Assembly: GCA_035647455.1 (NCBI GenBank) | Contig: DASRNI010000010.1 | Location: forward strand, 1-52,162 | Length of the DNA: 52,162 nucleotides | From: UBA1361 sp035647455 | Lineage (GTDB): Bacteria > Bacillota_I > Bacilli_A > RFN20 > CAG-826 | Direction of reading: 5' to 3' | Shown: piece after piece, positions 50,780-52,162 of the stretch | How the letters are laid out: every line of letters begins with the position of its first letter | How positions within the stretch are numbered: the stretch's first letter is position 1 | The notes under the pieces: generated by a model | Databases searched by the model: none | Seen by the model: the letters and a program-made list of their open reading frames with translations, nothing else | Told to the model about the DNA's origin: nothing | Position numbers and translations under genes: made by a program

Positions 50780-51157
50780 ATGACGAAAAAAGAAAAAGTG
50801 ATCGCGCTTAAAGAAAAACGTTATTCATACCGCACGATTAGTGAGATGCTCGACATGCCGATTGGAACAGTAAAGTCAATTTGGTCACGTAAATTAGCGG
50901 ATGAAAACTTAACGTCTGCTTGTAAAAATTGTCGTAGACCTGTTACCTCAACAAAGGGACGAAAGCGGAAACAGTTTTGTGATGACAAATGTCGGATGGA
51001 GTGGTGGAATAGTCACCGCTGTTTAGTTAAGGCAAAAACAATCTATCGTTTTACTTGTAAACACTGCGGCATTAAGTTTACATCAAGAACACACAAGAAG
51101 CGGAAGTACTGTTCCCATCGGTGCTACTTAGAGGGGAGGTATGGTAGTGCAAAATAA
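50780..51157 (+). CDS. HTH and double zinc-finger protein 2
   Basis: 125 residues from the ATG at 50780 with TAGGAGGA upstream. Residues 5-35 form a sigma-70 region 4-like helix-turn-helix (SYRTISEMLDMPIGTVKSIW), followed by two fingers (ACKNCRR...QFCDDKCRMEWW and TCKHCGIKF...KYCSHRCY). It may regulate the recombinase operon. It differs from its neighbour by the added HTH. Overlaps the next small gene. Confidence 0.78.
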   Translation: MTKKEKVIALKEKRYSYRTISEMLDMPIGTVKSIWSRKLADENLTSACKNCRRPVTSTKGRKRKQFCDDKCRMEWWNSHRCLVKAKTIYRFTCKHCGIKFTSRTHKKRKYCSHRCYLEGRYGSAK

Positions 51158-51326
51158 AACATACAGAGAACAAGCGGCAGAATATGAGTTCACAATGATC
51201 ACTGCTTTTCGTCTTTACGAAATGAAGATTATTAGCCCTGAAGACCTCGCACTTATTGAAAGTAAAACGGCGGAAAACTACTCGATTAAAGATCACAGTG
51301 TTTACCGTCAACATAACTTGCTATAA
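51147..51326 (+). CDS. SHOCT-like small protein
   Basis: 59 residues from a GTG at 51147, chosen because GGAGG lies 7 nt before it; the ATG at 51141 touches the ribosome site. AEYEFTMITAFRLYEMKIISPEDLALIESKTAE resembles a SHOCT helix pair (a short helix, then GxISxExxxxxK). Proteins like this are typical partners of large serine recombinases. Function unknown. Confidence 0.65.
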   Translation: MQNKTYREQAAEYEFTMITAFRLYEMKIISPEDLALIESKTAENYSIKDHSVYRQHNLL

Positions 51327-51364
51327 ACCCTGATATTAGTAAACATGTGAGTGAGGAAAAAAGC

Positions 51365-52162
51365 ATGACAAAACGAGCGGTAAAGTTAGTAAGGAAAAAG
51401 CGTGTACTTAGTCGCAAAAAGAATGTGGCAGCGTACGCTCGTGTTTCAACGAGCAAAGATACAATGCTTCACTCCTTATCAGCGCAAGTAAGTTACTATA
51501 GTGATTTAATTCAAAGAACGCCGGGTTGGCTTTATGTTGGTGTTTATGTTGATGAAGGGATTACTGGCACGAAAGCTCTTCGACCTAACTTTACACGTTT
51601 AATAAATGACGCACGTGCGGGCAAGATCGATTTAATTATCACAAAATCAATATCACGCTTTGCCCGGAATACCGTCGTGCTTTTAGAAACCGTTAGAGAA
51701 CTAAAAAGCATGAATGTCGAAGTTTTCTTTGAAGAACAAAACCTTTATTCACTAAGTGAAGAAGGCGAACTCATCCTATCGTTTCTTGCTTCCTATGCGC
51801 AAGAAGAAGCGCGGTCCGTAAGCGAGAATTTAAAGTGGAGTATTCGTAATGGTTTTAAGAAGGGTAAAGCATGGAACACTTATGTCTTTGGTTATGAATT
51901 TAAAGATGGTACGTTTTACGTTAATAAACCTGAAGCAGATATTGTTAAAGAAATATACCGGCAATATTTAAATGGAAAAGGAACACCAGCAATTGCGAAG
52001 TACCTTAATGAAAAAGGTATTCGCACGAAACTAAATAACGAATGGCGACATGGCGGGGTAGCATACGTACTACGTAACTATCTCTACACTGGCAACATGC
52101 TCCTGCAATCAACATTTAAAGATAGTTTTATTACGAAGCGTAAAACGAAAAATAATGGCGAG
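51365..52162 (+). CDS. Large serine recombinase, 3' end cut by window
   Basis: 266 codons are visible and open at the window end. GAGGAAAAA precedes the ATG. Residues 20-160 are the resolvase catalytic domain: AAYARVSTSK with the nucleophile Ser, KSISRFARN with the active-site Arg residues and QEEARSVSENLKWS (the start of helix E). After it comes the Recombinase domain (VKEIYRQYLNGKGTPAIAKYLNEKGI, then WRHGGVAYVLRNYLYTG), continuing past the window. It integrates or excises the mobile element that carries it. Confidence 0.92.
   Translation, partial: MTKRAVKLVRKKRVLSRKKNVAAYARVSTSKDTMLHSLSAQVSYYSDLIQRTPGWLYVGVYVDEGITGTKALRPNFTRLINDARAGKIDLIITKSISRFARNTVVLLETVRELKSMNVEVFFEEQNLYSLSEEGELILSFLASYAQEEARSVSENLKWSIRNGFKKGKAWNTYVFGYEFKDGTFYVNKPEADIVKEIYRQYLNGKGTPAIAKYLNEKGIRTKLNNEWRHGGVAYVLRNYLYTGNMLLQSTFKDSFITKRKTKNNGE

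Noticed and set aside
38889..52162. Second copy of the tRNA-Trp 3' end as an attachment site
   Set aside because: No repeat of the T-arm/acceptor sequence was seen downstream in the window, and large serine recombinases seldom use tRNA genes.

Overview
The window looks like a chromosomal segment of a low-GC, single-membrane Bacilli-type bacterium, possibly one of the lineages near the Mollicutes (Erysipelotrichales, Izemoplasmatales or RF39-like). This placement is an inference. It rests on many lipoproteins with LSSC/LTSC-type lipoboxes, strong AAGGAG ribosome sites, a clostridial-order rnf operon, and ArsR-, GH43- and ECF-type genes. Stops are nearly all TAA, one clear gene ends in TGA, and the encoded tRNA-Trp has a CCA anticodon, so the standard bacterial code fits.

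Region 1 (1-7887): a truncated MFS transporter; three Ser/Glu-linker lipoproteins, the first broken by an in-frame TAA and the third a secreted endonuclease I; a membrane-anchored metallophosphoesterase; and an ECF-transporter S component.

Region 2 (7900-21862): a carbohydrate-use locus. An ArsR-type regulator with a C-terminal sensor-like domain is divergent from an operon of three GH43 lipoproteins, a three-CBM lipoprotein, a sugar ABC importer (binding protein and two permeases, no ATPase), a cytoplasmic GH2 enzyme and a lipoprotein with two CBM9-like domains. The likely substrate is an arabinose-containing plant glycan. Oligosaccharides would be cut at the surface, imported and finished inside.

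Region 3 (22022-24091): a CPBP protease, an Lgt-family protein and a Bcp peroxiredoxin. At least two transcripts here look leaderless.

Region 4 (24193-33475): an rnfCDGEA-x-B operon followed by a NusG-II protein, a Gx transporter, ApbE and a two-repeat lipoprotein. It is unusual: RnfD carries a large C-terminal extension resembling FMN_bind domains, RnfG has two FMN_bind domains, RnfB is cut down to its first FeS domain, and a 59-residue Cys-rich membrane protein sits between rnfA and rnfB.

Region 5 (33627-38687): a leaderless PI-PLC-like gene, then a structured leader and two lipoproteins (OB-fold/Ig-like, and Ig-like/metallo-beta-lactamase).

Region 6 (38889-52162): after tRNA-Trp comes an accessory island. 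It has an AT-richer restriction-modification cassette (companion M-like protein, a GIY-YIG-helicase-methyltransferase fusion, a PD-(D/E)XK nuclease, an HNH-like protein and a doubly broken PD-(D/E)XK gene). Next is a tandem array of about 105-nt long-hairpin units whose arms covary. The array is split by an intact IS66 element with clear terminal repeats and target duplication. The window ends in a mobile-element module of two zinc-finger proteins, a SHOCT-like small protein and a large serine recombinase cut by the window end. The hairpin array is the most unexplained structure here, and the flavin-rich Rnf locus is the most unusual protein system.
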